Positions 15,317 through 23,065 of a stretch of 23,577 nucleotides of DNA are shown here, piece by piece. The DNA lies in assembly GCA_964469055.1 (NCBI GenBank), contig CAYXXN010000023.1, positions 1 to 23,577 on the forward strand, written 5' to 3'. The position numbers were made by a program, and so were the translations under genes. The notes beneath the pieces were generated by a model. That model was not told the DNA's origin. It was given only the letters and a program-made list of their open reading frames with translations, and did no database searches. The stretch's first letter is position 1. Every line of letters starts with the position of its first letter. The DNA is from CAYXXN01 sp964469055. Its GTDB lineage: Bacteria > Acidobacteriota > Thermoanaerobaculia > Multivoradales > JAHEKO01.

Positions 15317-15735
15317 GCTGGCTACTGGACGCCGACGTCCTGAGCCAACCCGCCAAGCGACATGGCGACGCGCGGGTCGTCGCCTGGCTAGAGCAGGAAC
15401 AGGACCGCTGCTACACGAGCGCGATCGTCATCGCACAGCTCGCGTACTGGGTCCGCAGCAAGGAAGGCAAGCAGCGGGAGGTTTTGCAGAGCTGGCTCAG
15501 CCGTCTCGTCACGGCGATGCACGGACGCATCCTGAGTTTCAACGCTTCCGTGGCACACGTTTGGGCGGAGCAACAGCGCGAGCTGGAGAGGGCCGGCCGG
15601 CGGATGCCGATCGAAGACAGCTACATCGCGGCTACCGCACGTCGCCACGACCTGACCATCGTCACCGGCAACGCCAAGCACTTTCGGCGACCCGGCCTCA
15701 AGGTCTTCGATCCCTTCGCCGCGCCCCTGCGCTGA
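15313..15735 (+). CDS. PIN-domain toxin (VapC/FitB-like) with Glu-to-Gln change
   Basis: This 140-residue PIN-fold RNase toxin is translated from GTG 15313, overlapping the antitoxin stop by 4 bases. The open frame continues further upstream, but this start gives the normal MSWLLDADVLS N-terminus. Expected active-site acids: Asp6 is present, and Asp102 (IEDSYIAATA) is present. The usual Glu of the I-x-x-x-E-L block is Gln42 (SAIVIAQLAYW). The fourth position in VTGNAKHF has His123 rather than Asp, a common variant. PIN RNases bind Mg or Mn through these acids and cut tRNA or rRNA. The loss of Glu42 may lower metal binding, or may be a trait of this subfamily. The pair shows no sign of a mobile element around it. 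It converges on the GT39 gene with 34 bases between the stops. Confidence 0.88.
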   Translation: MSWLLDADVLSQPAKRHGDARVVAWLEQEQDRCYTSAIVIAQLAYWVRSKEGKQREVLQSWLSRLVTAMHGRILSFNASVAHVWAEQQRELERAGRRMPIEDSYIAATARRHDLTIVTGNAKHFRRPGLKVFDPFAAPLR

Positions 15736-15769
15736 CTCGAAGGTCCGCAGCAGCGGCGGCGGCCTGGGC

Positions 15770-17275
15770 TCACGGCGGCGATGGTAGCACCGGTCGCCGG
15801 GGCGCGCACAGCAGCAGCGCCAGCCGCAGGTCGGGAGGCCGAGCGTCGCAGACGAATCCGGCCGTTTCGAGCTGGCGCTCGACCTGATCGGCCAACGACG
15901 AGGAGACGACGGCCGCCACGCGGCGACCCTGCGCGGCGAGCTCGGGGCCCACGGAGGTCAGGGTGCGAAGCGGCGAGAACAGCGGGTACGCCTCCCCGCG
16001 CGCCCTCACCCACCGGAGCTCGGGGTAGCCGTACAGCCGCAGCCCGTTGAGCGCCGTGTCGATGACCAGCAGCTCGGATCCGGCGACGAAGCCCTGAGCG
16101 GCGATCCAGGCGGCCCGTCGACGGGCATCGCGATGGATCGGGTAGCTAGCCGCAAAGACCTTGAGGCCGAGCAGCACGGCGCACCAGAGGATGAGGAGGG
16201 CGGCGGCCCACTTGCGCCGCGCCCGGGGCGCTTCGCTCCAGGCCAGCGCCAGGCCGCGTCCCGTGGCCAGCGCGAAGGGGGCGAAGAGGGGCAGCAGGTA
16301 GAGAGGCAGTCGCGAGCTCGCGAACAGGAAGACGGCCAGCGGCAGAGCGAACCACAGCCCGAGCAGGAGCGCAGCGGGGCTCCACTGAAGGGGGTGCAGC
16401 CGGCGCAGACGTCGAGCGCTCACCAACCACCCAACGGACCAGGGAACCGTGCCGGCCACCAAGGTCGGCAGGTACACCTTGACGGCGCCGGCCCAACCGG
16501 GGCTGCGGTCGTACCTCGAGCTCACCAGGCGCCCCACGACCTGGTTGTCGAGGAAGTAGGCGTCGGCGCCGGGAAGCGACCGGACGATCGGGAGATACCA
16601 GGCGAGGCCGAGCAGGGCGGCCACCACCAGGCCGAGCCACGGGCCCGGCCCGAGCGGGAAGCCTCGATGCCGCCAGCGGATGGCCAGGTGCGTCGCCAGC
16701 GGCGGCAAGAAGACCAGCACGGCCGGTCCCTTGGTGAGCAGGCCGAGACCGGTGGCAGCCCCCGCCACCAGCCACCACGCACAGCGAGCGCCCGACCCGT
16801 GGCCACCGTACTCCGCTCGCCAGTAGGCGTAGACGACCAGCGTCACCGAGGCCGCCAGCAGGGTATCCGGGTTGACAACGTTGGCCGCCAAGAACGGCGC
16901 GAGCGTGCTCGCATAGACCCAGGCGCCCAACTGCCCCGCCCGCTCGTCCCACATCCGGTGCCCGAGCGCCGCGACCAGCGCCGCAGTGAGGACGAAGAAC
17001 AGGGCGTTCGGAATCCGCGCTCCCCACTCGTTGAGGCCGAGCAACCTCATGCCCGCCGCGACGCTCCAGTAGTGCAGGGGCGGTTTGTCCAGATAGGGAG
17101 CGTCGTTCAGGCGCGGCACTAGCCAGTCTCCCGACTCGAGCATCCCCAGCGCGATATTCGCGTTGCGACCCTCGTCGGGCTCCCAGAGACCGCGCGATCC
17201 CTGCCACGCGAGGCCGAGGACCAGTGCCGGCAGCGTGGCGAGGAGGGTCCGGCGGACGAGCTTCGTTGGCGCCAG
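15770..17275 (-). CDS. GT39/ArnT-like membrane glycosyltransferase
   Basis: This integral-membrane enzyme of about 501 residues has eleven or twelve hydrophobic segments and is of the dolichyl-phosphate-mannose/ArnT (GT39/PMT_2, GT-C) fold. It moves a sugar from a polyprenyl-phosphate carrier to an acceptor on the periplasmic side. The first outer loop holds the catalytic WEPDEGR (31-37; Asp34, Glu35), followed by YLDKPPLHYW (61-70), WGARIPNALF and TKGPAVL, all typical of the family. A soluble domain of about 110 residues ends it. No ATG, GTG or TTG lies between the upstream gene's stop and the first helix. CTG 17275 has AGAGGGG 6 bases before it and gives the expected N-terminus. TTG 17380, with GGGGA before it, is the alternative and would overlap the GT2 gene by 94 bases. 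The two form an operon. Confidence 0.88.
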   Translation of the reverse strand: MAPTKLVRRTLLATLPALVLGLAWQGSRGLWEPDEGRNANIALGMLESGDWLVPRLNDAPYLDKPPLHYWSVAAGMRLLGLNEWGARIPNALFFVLTAALVAALGHRMWDERAGQLGAWVYASTLAPFLAANVVNPDTLLAASVTLVVYAYWRAEYGGHGSGARCAWWLVAGAATGLGLLTKGPAVLVFLPPLATHLAIRWRHRGFPLGPGPWLGLVVAALLGLAWYLPIVRSLPGADAYFLDNQVVGRLVSSRYDRSPGWAGAVKVYLPTLVAGTVPWSVGWLVSARRLRRLHPLQWSPAALLLGLWFALPLAVFLFASSRLPLYLLPLFAPFALATGRGLALAWSEAPRARRKWAAALLILWCAVLLGLKVFAASYPIHRDARRRAAWIAAQGFVAGSELLVIDTALNGLRLYGYPELRWVRARGEAYPLFSPLRTLTSVGPELAAQGRRVAAVVSSSLADQVERQLETAGFVCDARPPDLRLALLLCAPRRPVLPSPP

Positions 17276-17286
17276 CCGCGGCCCCT

Positions 17287-18045
17287 CTAGCTCCCCTGGC
17301 GCAACGCGGTCGACGCCGCACGCCGACGCTCGCCCCGCAGCGCACGGGCGAGCGACCAGAGCTGGGCGAGGCTCCGCCAAAGGGTCCCCGGACGAATGGT
17401 CGAGCGACCCGCCGCCCGCTGGCGATGCCGTACGGGAAGCTGTACCACGCGCAGCCCGGCCAGACGAGCACGCGCGTAGAGCTCGGCATCGATGAGAAAG
17501 CCCGAGCTGGTCAGCTCGACGCGCTCGAAGAACGACCGGCGGAAGAGTTTGAACGCGCAGTCCACATCCCGGGCGCGAGTCCCCAGGAGGCGCCTTTGGA
17601 GCCAGTTGTAACCCGCCGAGAGCAGCCTGCGCGGCCAGGGGTCCTGGCGGTCCTGCCTCCAGCCCGCGACCATGTCGGCGGTGGCGAGGAGGGGATAGGC
17701 CCGCGCCAGGTCGCCGAGGTCGAACTGTGCGTCCGCATCGGTGTAGAAGATAGCCGCGCAACGACACGCCTGGAAGCCGCGGATCAGGGCGGCGGCGTAG
17801 CCGCGATTGGTCTCCTGGGTGAGGATTCGCAGCCTCGGCTCGCGGCGCGCGGCGGCGGCGAGGAGCTGCGGCGTTGCGTCGGTCGAACCATCGTCGACCA
17901 CCACCAGCTCCCAGTCGTCGCACAGGCGCTCCAACGCCGCCGTCGCCTCGGCCAGCGACTGGGGCAGCACCGCCTCTTCGTTGAAAGCAGGCATGACCAC
18001 CGAGAGCTCCGGGATGCTGCGCGCGCGGTGCGTCGGCGGCGTCAC
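17287..18045 (-). CDS. GT2 glycosyltransferase (polyprenyl-phosphate sugar synthase-like)
   Basis: This 252-residue cytosolic or membrane-associated GT-A enzyme is of the dolichyl-phosphate mannose synthase (DPM1/GT2) group. It loads a sugar from a nucleotide donor onto a polyprenyl phosphate. The N-terminus has ELSVVMPAFNEE (13-24), VVVDDGSTDAT (48-58) and the metal-binding DAD at 103-105 (YTDADAQFD). ARDVDCAFKLFRR and SSGFLIDAELYARA follow, both typical of DPM1-like enzymes. It has no C-terminal membrane helices, unlike GtrB-type proteins. The start is GTG 18045; no other start fits better. The GT39 gene downstream would use the lipid-linked sugar made here. It begins 24 bases after the copA stop on the same strand, so read-through from the copper run is possible, although function suggests a separate unit. 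Confidence 0.9.
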   Translation of the reverse strand: MTPPTHRARSIPELSVVMPAFNEEAVLPQSLAEATAALERLCDDWELVVVDDGSTDATPQLLAAAARREPRLRILTQETNRGYAAALIRGFQACRCAAIFYTDADAQFDLGDLARAYPLLATADMVAGWRQDRQDPWPRRLLSAGYNWLQRRLLGTRARDVDCAFKLFRRSFFERVELTSSGFLIDAELYARARLAGLRVVQLPVRHRQRAAGRSTIRPGTLWRSLAQLWSLARALRGERRRAASTALRQGS

Positions 18046-18069
18046 CGACGTAGATTACACCACCGACCT

Positions 18070-20439
18070 CTACACTCTTACCGAGCGCAGCCGCAGGGCG
18101 TTGGCGATGACGGAAACCGAGCTCAGGGCCATCGCGGCGGCGGCCAGGATGGGGCTGAGCAAAAGCCCCGTGAACGGGTAGAGGACCCCCGCCGCCACCG
18201 GGATGCCGAGCGCGTTGTAGACGAAGGCGAAGAAAAGATTCTGCCAGATGTTGCGCAGGGTGGCGGCGGAGAGGCGGCGGGCGCGGGCGATGCCGCGGAG
18301 GTCGCCCTTGACCAGGGTGACCGGGGCGCTTTGCATGGCGACGTCGGTGCCGGTGCCCATGGCGATGCCGACATCGGCCCGGGCGAGGGCCGGGGCGTCG
18401 TTGATGCCGTCGCCAGCCATCGCCACCGTGCGCCCCTCGGCCTGCAAGCCCGCCACCTGCTCGGCCTTGGCGGTCGGCAGCACCTCGGCGAGGACGCGTT
18501 CGATACCGAGCGTCCGCGCCACCGCCTCGGCGGTCGCCCGGCCGTCACCGGTGACCATGATCACCTCGACGCCCTCGCGGCGCAGCTCGGCGAGCGCCTC
18601 AGGGGTCGTCTCCTTGATCGGATCAGCGACCGCCAGCAGGCCGGCGAGGGCGCCGTCGATGGCGAGGTACAGCACGGTGCGGGCCTCCCGGCGCAGCTCC
18701 TCGGCGCGCTCGGCAACCGGGGCGGGATCGATACGCTGTTTTTCGAGTAAGGCTCTGTTGCCCAGTGCGAGCTGATGGCCCTCGACGACACCGAGGACTC
18801 CGTGGCCGGTCACGGAGGAAAACTGCTCGGGTGAGGAAAGGGAGAGGTTCCGCTCCGCTGCGGCCGCGACGACCGCCGCCGCCAGCGGGTGCTCGCTGCC
18901 GCGCTCGAGCGAGGCCGCCAACCGCAACATCTCTTCTTCGGACCGACCGGCGACGGGCTCGATGCCGACCAGGCGCGGCTTGCCGAGGGTCAACGTTCCC
19001 GTCTTGTCGACCACCAGCGTGTCGACGTCGCGGAGCTTCTCGATCGCCTCCGCGTCGCGGAAAAGGACGCCCATCGTCGCTCCCTTGCCGGCCGCCACCA
19101 TGATCGACATTGGCGTCGCCAGCCCCAGGGCGCAGGGGCAAGCGATGATCAGGACCGAGACGGCGTTGACCACGGCGTAGGCGAGGCGCGGCTCGGGTCC
19201 GGCGAGGAGCCAGACGAGGAAGGTGCCGATCGCGATCGCGATGACCGCCGGCACGAACCAGCCCGAGACGCGATCGGCGAGGTTCTGGATCGGGGCTCGG
19301 CTGCGCTGCGCTTCGGCCACCTGGCGCACGATCTGGGCGAGCAGGGTGTCGGCGCCGACCTTCTCCGCGCGCAGCACGAGGGAGCCCGTGCCGTTGAGCG
19401 TGCCCCCGACGACGCGATCGCCGGCGTGCTTCTCGACCGGGATCGGCTCGCCGGTCATCATCGATTCGTCGATGGCGCTCGCGCCCTCGACCACCACCCC
19501 GTCGACCGGCACGCGCTCGCCGGGACGCAAGCGCAGGCGGTCGCCCGGCAAGATGGCGGCGATCGGCACCTCCTCCTCGGAGCCGTCGTCGCCGAGCCGC
19601 CGGGCGGTCTTCGACTGCAGGCCGAGGAGCGAGCGGATCGCAGTACTGGTGCGGCCGCGGGCGCGGAGCTCGAGCACCTGACCGAGCAGGACGAGGGTGA
19701 CGATCACCGCTGCGGCCTCGAAGTAGCCGCCCACGTGCCCGCGCTCGTCGCGCAGCGCCGCCGGGAAGAGCCCCGGAGCCAAGCGGGCCACCAGGCTGTA
19801 GCCGTAGGCCACCCCGACGCCGAGACCGATCAAGGTGAACATGTTGAGGCTGCGGTTCTTGACCGAGGACACCGCGCGCACGAAGAAGGGCCAGCCGCCC
19901 CACAGCACGACCGGGGTGGCCAGCGCGAGCTCGAGCCAGCCCAAGGCCGCGGCTGGCAGGCGGCTCGTCAGGCCCCGAGCGGCCGGCAGCATCGAGCCCA
20001 TGGCCAGGATGACCAGCGGCAGCGACAGCGCCGCGGAGACCCAGAACCGCCAGGTCATGTCGGCGAGCTCGGGGTTCTCCTCTTCCTCACCCAGAGCCGT
20101 TACGTCTTTCCGCTCCAGCGCCATACCGCAGATCGGGCAGCTCCCGGGCCCGTCGCGCACGATCTCGGGGTGCATCGGGCAGGTCCACAAACGCTCGCCC
20201 GCGGTCACCGGGGCCGGTGCCACCGCCGGCGGTGCCGGAGCCGCCGTCGCCCCGTCGGGTGGTGGCGTGTAGCGTGCCGGGTCGGCGTCGAACTTCGCCT
20301 TGCAGCCGGCGCTGCAGAAGCGGACGTCGCGGCCCGCGTGGTGGGAGCGATGCGGCGAGTCGAGCGGCACCGTCATGCCGCACACCGGGTCGCGGGTCTC
20401 ACTGGACGGGCTCTCGCCGGCCGCGGGCGGGTCGTTCAT
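18070..20439 (-). CDS. copA: Cu(I)-exporting P-type ATPase with YHS and heavy-metal-binding N-terminus
   Basis: This 789-residue inner-membrane P1B ATPase pumps Cu(I) from cytosol to periplasm. Instead of HMA domains, the N-terminus has a YHS domain (RDPVCGM, Cys20; FCSAGC, Cys42 and Cys46). A heavy-metal-binding domain follows, with TCPMHPE (86-92) and CPICGMAL (101-108). Eight membrane helices carry the metal gate CPC at 434-436. Catalytic motifs are TGEP (actuator), DKTGT with phosphorylated Asp478, the HP motif SEHPL (His517) and GDGINDAP. The closing helices contain YNALGIP and MALSSVSVIANALRL, the YN and M-x-x-S-S residues specific to Cu(I) pumps. It is the last copper gene of the run, 9 bases after the NTF2-like gene. 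No clear ribosome site precedes ATG 20439, so coupling to the upstream gene is likely. Confidence 0.96.
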   Translation of the reverse strand: MNDPPAAGESPSSETRDPVCGMTVPLDSPHRSHHAGRDVRFCSAGCKAKFDADPARYTPPPDGATAAPAPPAVAPAPVTAGERLWTCPMHPEIVRDGPGSCPICGMALERKDVTALGEEEENPELADMTWRFWVSAALSLPLVILAMGSMLPAARGLTSRLPAAALGWLELALATPVVLWGGWPFFVRAVSSVKNRSLNMFTLIGLGVGVAYGYSLVARLAPGLFPAALRDERGHVGGYFEAAAVIVTLVLLGQVLELRARGRTSTAIRSLLGLQSKTARRLGDDGSEEEVPIAAILPGDRLRLRPGERVPVDGVVVEGASAIDESMMTGEPIPVEKHAGDRVVGGTLNGTGSLVLRAEKVGADTLLAQIVRQVAEAQRSRAPIQNLADRVSGWFVPAVIAIAIGTFLVWLLAGPEPRLAYAVVNAVSVLIIACPCALGLATPMSIMVAAGKGATMGVLFRDAEAIEKLRDVDTLVVDKTGTLTLGKPRLVGIEPVAGRSEEEMLRLAASLERGSEHPLAAAVVAAAAERNLSLSSPEQFSSVTGHGVLGVVEGHQLALGNRALLEKQRIDPAPVAERAEELRREARTVLYLAIDGALAGLLAVADPIKETTPEALAELRREGVEVIMVTGDGRATAEAVARTLGIERVLAEVLPTAKAEQVAGLQAEGRTVAMAGDGINDAPALARADVGIAMGTGTDVAMQSAPVTLVKGDLRGIARARRLSAATLRNIWQNLFFAFVYNALGIPVAAGVLYPFTGLLLSPILAAAAMALSSVSVIANALRLRSVRV

Positions 20440-20448
20440 CGACCGACG

Positions 20449-20910
20449 TCACTCACGGCTGTGGGACGACCAGTGGATGTGAACGATCCGCCACTCGCCG
20501 TCGCGGCGCGCGAGAACCATCGTCTCGACGCCGCTCGCCCGGATCGCGCGGCCGCGGAACGTTCCGGTGGTGTCGCTGCGCGTGAGCACCCAGGCCTCGT
20601 CGCCGGAGCCGCCTTCGCGCTGTTCGGCGATCTGTCGTTCGGTCGTCGCGGAGAACTCCATATCGGCTCCGAGGTGGCTTGCCGCGTACTCCTCCCGCGA
20701 CATCGCCGCTTCCCCGGCCTCGAAGACGACGAGCTCCGGATCGAGCAGGGCGAGGGCCCTCTCCCGGTCGCCGGCCCTCAGGGCCTCATGGAAGGCGGCC
20801 ACGACATCGCTCGGAGCGTCGGGCGGAGGGTTCCCCTGCGCGACCAGCCGAGCGGCCGTCGCGAGCGCGTAAAGACAAGCGGTCAGGACACCGGCACGGT
20901 GGGCTCTCAT
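20449..20910 (-). CDS. Exported NTF2-like/DUF4440 protein
   Basis: This 153-residue protein has an N-terminal signal peptide (about 1-25, ending RLVAQG) and a single SnoaL/DUF4440 cone-fold domain. Family landmarks are the helix DVVAAFHEALRAGDRERALALLDPELVVFE, the later EAWVLTRSDTTGTFRG strand and the end WRIVHIHWSSHSRE. The last segment has three His in HIHWSSH, a possible metal site, although HxHWS endings also occur in relatives not tied to metals. Its place between DUF4198 and copA suggests a periplasmic accessory in copper handling. No enzymatic role can be read from the sequence. A GAGGAGA ribosome site precedes ATG 20910, 19 bases after the previous stop. Confidence 0.85.
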   Translation of the reverse strand: MRAHRAGVLTACLYALATAARLVAQGNPPPDAPSDVVAAFHEALRAGDRERALALLDPELVVFEAGEAAMSREEYAASHLGADMEFSATTERQIAEQREGGSGDEAWVLTRSDTTGTFRGRAIRASGVETMVLARRDGEWRIVHIHWSSHSRE

Positions 20911-20929
20911 GGGCGTCTCCTCGCCGCAG

Positions 20930-21736
20930 CTAAGGCAGCGCTTGGAAGGTCAAGGTGGCGAAGTCGCTGTCCCAGGTGCCGCCGGCGGAGGCCGGCGGCC
21001 GCACGTAGGTTCCGCGGATCATCCAGCGGCCGGCCGACGGCACCGCGACGTGGGCGCGCCCCTCGCCGTCGGTGGTGGCGGAGGCCATCGCCTTGCCGCC
21101 CTCGGCGACCAGGTCGAGGGCGAGCCCGGCCAACGGCTCGCCGGCCAGGAGCACCTGGACCGCGAGGTGAGAACCCGCCTGCAGGCCGGTCGGATCGGCC
21201 TGCGGGACGATCTCGAGCGCGAGACCGAGCGGCTCGTTGAAGGAAGCGTCGCCGGCGCCTTCCCCGACCCGCACGTGACTGACCGCGTGCTTGCGGTAGC
21301 TCTCGCGCCATTCGCTGGCGCCCGAGGCCGCCCAGGCGGACCGCACGCTCTCGCTCGGCTGGATCTCCGCGAAGTACTCCTCGACCTCAGCGGGCGTGAG
21401 AGTGATCTCGCGCTCCTTCGAGGAGACGCCGACCGCGGCCACGCCCGCCCGCGCCAGCGCCACGCGGACCGCCAGGTGGTCGCCCGCCGCCGCCAGCTCG
21501 GCCCCCTCGGCGACCTCATCGCCGGAGCGCACGCGCACCACCGCCACCCGATCGGCTTCCACGGCGTGGTCGTTTTTGGGGAACTCCATGCCGCTGGTCA
21601 GCGCGAGCGTCACTTCCTCCCCCGCCGCGCACGCGAAGCGGTCGGGGACCATCCAGGTGTCGTGGGCGCTCGCCGTCGTCGCCGACGCGAGGGTGACGGC
21701 GCACAGCAACAAGGTCGAAGCGGTGAATCGTTTCAT
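20930..21736 (-). CDS. Exported DUF4198-domain protein
   Basis: This 268-residue protein carries a clear signal peptide with an A-S-A cleavage site near residue 24, leaving a mature protein that begins HDTWMVP. Mature starts of H-D/E-x-W type are typical of DUF4198 proteins, which are linked to nickel, cobalt or copper transport. The domain has two beta-sandwich-like halves. The first covers about 25-110. The second, about 165-268, contains GLQAGSHLAVQVLLAGEPLAGLALDLVAEGG and a GRWMIRGTYVRPP segment typical of carboxypeptidase-regulatory-like folds. Further His are present at NDH, GDH and KHAVSH. The N-terminal His could bind copper, as in CopC-like proteins. GAGG precedes ATG 21736. The role as a periplasmic metal-binding protein is inferred from context. 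Confidence 0.86.
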   Translation of the reverse strand: MKRFTASTLLLCAVTLASATTASAHDTWMVPDRFACAAGEEVTLALTSGMEFPKNDHAVEADRVAVVRVRSGDEVAEGAELAAAGDHLAVRVALARAGVAAVGVSSKEREITLTPAEVEEYFAEIQPSESVRSAWAASGASEWRESYRKHAVSHVRVGEGAGDASFNEPLGLALEIVPQADPTGLQAGSHLAVQVLLAGEPLAGLALDLVAEGGKAMASATTDGEGRAHVAVPSAGRWMIRGTYVRPPASAGGTWDSDFATLTFQALP

Positions 21737-21776
21737 CTCATCCTCACTCTCTCGAGGGAACCGCTGCGAGCGGCCT

Positions 21777-22397
21777 TCACTCCATGGCGGCGAACCGGGA
21801 CAGGGTCTCGACGCTCGCGAAGTAGAGCACGCGGCCGTCCGGGTAGGCGGCGACGACCGCGGTGGCCTTGTCCACGGGCTGCCCCGTCAGCGGGTCCGTC
21901 GCCGTGCGCGCCGCCGCGTCGTTGGCGAGCCGCTCCTTGCACATCGGGCAGCAGCCGAAGTACGTCTTGCCGTCGACCTCGACCGGGATCTGCGGACGGT
22001 CGAACAGCGCGTCGTTGATCATGCACACGTAGCGCGTCTCGACGACGCGGAGGCCGGCCTCGGCGGCCGCGGACTCCTCTGCCGCTCCCAGCTCGACCTC
22101 GATCGCCGTCTTGACGCCGTCCGCCTCCTCGTACATCACAGCCGCCCGCTCGCCGACCTCGACGTCGCCTTGCGAGACGGCGGTGTCGGCTCGCCGGAAG
22201 GCTGTTTTCTGGGTAAGAAGAAAGGTCTGCGTCTCACCCTCGGTCGTCTCGAGCTCCAGCTCGGCTTCGACGATCGCTTTGACGACTCCCAGCGCCGTGT
22301 GGTGGTGCCCCTCGTGGGCGAGAAGGGGCCGACCGAGGAGCGAGCTCCCCGCAGCAAAACCGAGGACCAACAGCATCGATGGCACAGCGCATCTCAT
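21777..22397 (-). CDS. Exported protein with His-rich start and YHS/TRASH-like Cys motif
   Basis: This 206-residue protein is not of a characterised family that I can name. A signal peptide ends near residue 27 (GRPLLA), exposing HEGHHH at 28-33. Residues 35-103 look like a small beta-barrel of the DUF5666 type (VVKAIVEAELELETTEGETQTFLLTQKT, then GDVEVGERAAVMYEE). After a Glu/Ala linker comes RYVCMINDALFD (Cys125) and KTYFGCCPMCKERL (Cys149, Cys150, Cys153), a YHS/TRASH-like knuckle often seen in copper or mercury proteins. It ends with a strand pair (GRVLYFASVETLSRF). A good AAAGGA ribosome site precedes ATG 22397. The cytochrome c gene ends 56 bases upstream. It is likely a periplasmic copper-binding protein. 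Confidence 0.82.
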   Translation of the reverse strand: MRCAVPSMLLVLGFAAGSSLLGRPLLAHEGHHHTALGVVKAIVEAELELETTEGETQTFLLTQKTAFRRADTAVSQGDVEVGERAAVMYEEADGVKTAIEVELGAAEESAAAEAGLRVVETRYVCMINDALFDRPQIPVEVDGKTYFGCCPMCKERLANDAAARTATDPLTGQPVDKATAVVAAYPDGRVLYFASVETLSRFAAME

Positions 22398-22453
22398 GAT
22401 GAATTCCTTTCGTAGTCGTTCCCTTACCCGTTTAGTTGTTGTTCTCTACCTGT

Positions 22454-23065
22454 TCAGTGCTTGTGCTCGACCTCTCCAGCCGTGGTTCCCGAACCGGCCA
22501 GGAACGCTTCTTTGGCCATCTCCTCTGCGAGCTCGGCGCGAGAGGTGGGATTGAGGTGCGCCATCTCCGAGAGTTCCTCCTGAGTGATCTCCGGCAAATG
22601 GCGGATGAAATGGACCAGCTCCCAGCTCGCGCCGGCGTCCTCCATGAAACCGCTCCCCCAGGCCGGCATGCCGGTGAGCTTCACCCCGTTCTCGATGATC
22701 CAGAACAGCTCGCCGTCGGAGAGGTCCTGGGTCGTGGCCACCGTCATGTCCGGCGCCCGCGGATAGAGGTTGCGGCCGGGCGCGATGTCGCCGCGCCCAT
22801 CGTTGCCGTGGCAAGAGGAACAGTGGTCGGCCCAGTGGGCGCGGGCCGACTCCAGGACCTCGGCGCTCGCCGGCAGGGGGTTGGGCAAGCGGCGCGCGGC
22901 GCGCGGGATGAGGAGATGCCGGGCGGCCCGGGCGAGGCGGGCTTCCCAGGTGGGCGGCTCCGGCCGAGCCGACACCCCGCGCAGGGCGAACCCGAGCGCC
23001 GCCGCCGCGGCGAGGGCGCCGACGAGCGCCAACAGCCCGACGAGCGCCCTAGCCGCCGTGCGCAT
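22454..23065 (-). CDS. Membrane-anchored monohaem cytochrome c
   Basis: This 203-residue protein has an N-terminal anchor or uncleaved signal (about 6-28) and one class I cytochrome c domain. The haem site is CSSCH at 82-86, and Met133 in GMPAWG is the probable sixth iron ligand. The family stretch SCHGNDGRGD and LSDGELFWIIENGVKLTGMPAW are standard. The C-terminal tail after the haem domain (about 160-203) is acidic and ends EVEHKH. The gene start overlaps the multicopper oxidase end by 17 bases, so the two are translationally coupled. This suggests the cytochrome exchanges electrons with that oxidase in the periplasm. ATG 23065 lies inside the oxidase gene and no other start is better. Confidence 0.94.
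   Translation of the reverse strand: MRTAARALVGLLALVGALAAAAALGFALRGVSARPEPPTWEARLARAARHLLIPRAARRLPNPLPASAEVLESARAHWADHCSSCHGNDGRGDIAPGRNLYPRAPDMTVATTQDLSDGELFWIIENGVKLTGMPAWGSGFMEDAGASWELVHFIRHLPEITQEELSEMAHLNPTSRAELAEEMAKEAFLAGSGTTAGEVEHKH

Noticed and set aside
17276..17923. Start of the GT39 protein at 17923
   Set aside because: The upstream 216 codons lie in another frame of the GT2 gene and carry no membrane helices or motifs.
18889..21240. Plus-strand open frame of 783 codons opposite copA and DUF4198
   Set aside because: It crosses three real genes on the other strand and has shadow-like composition with no motif or signal.
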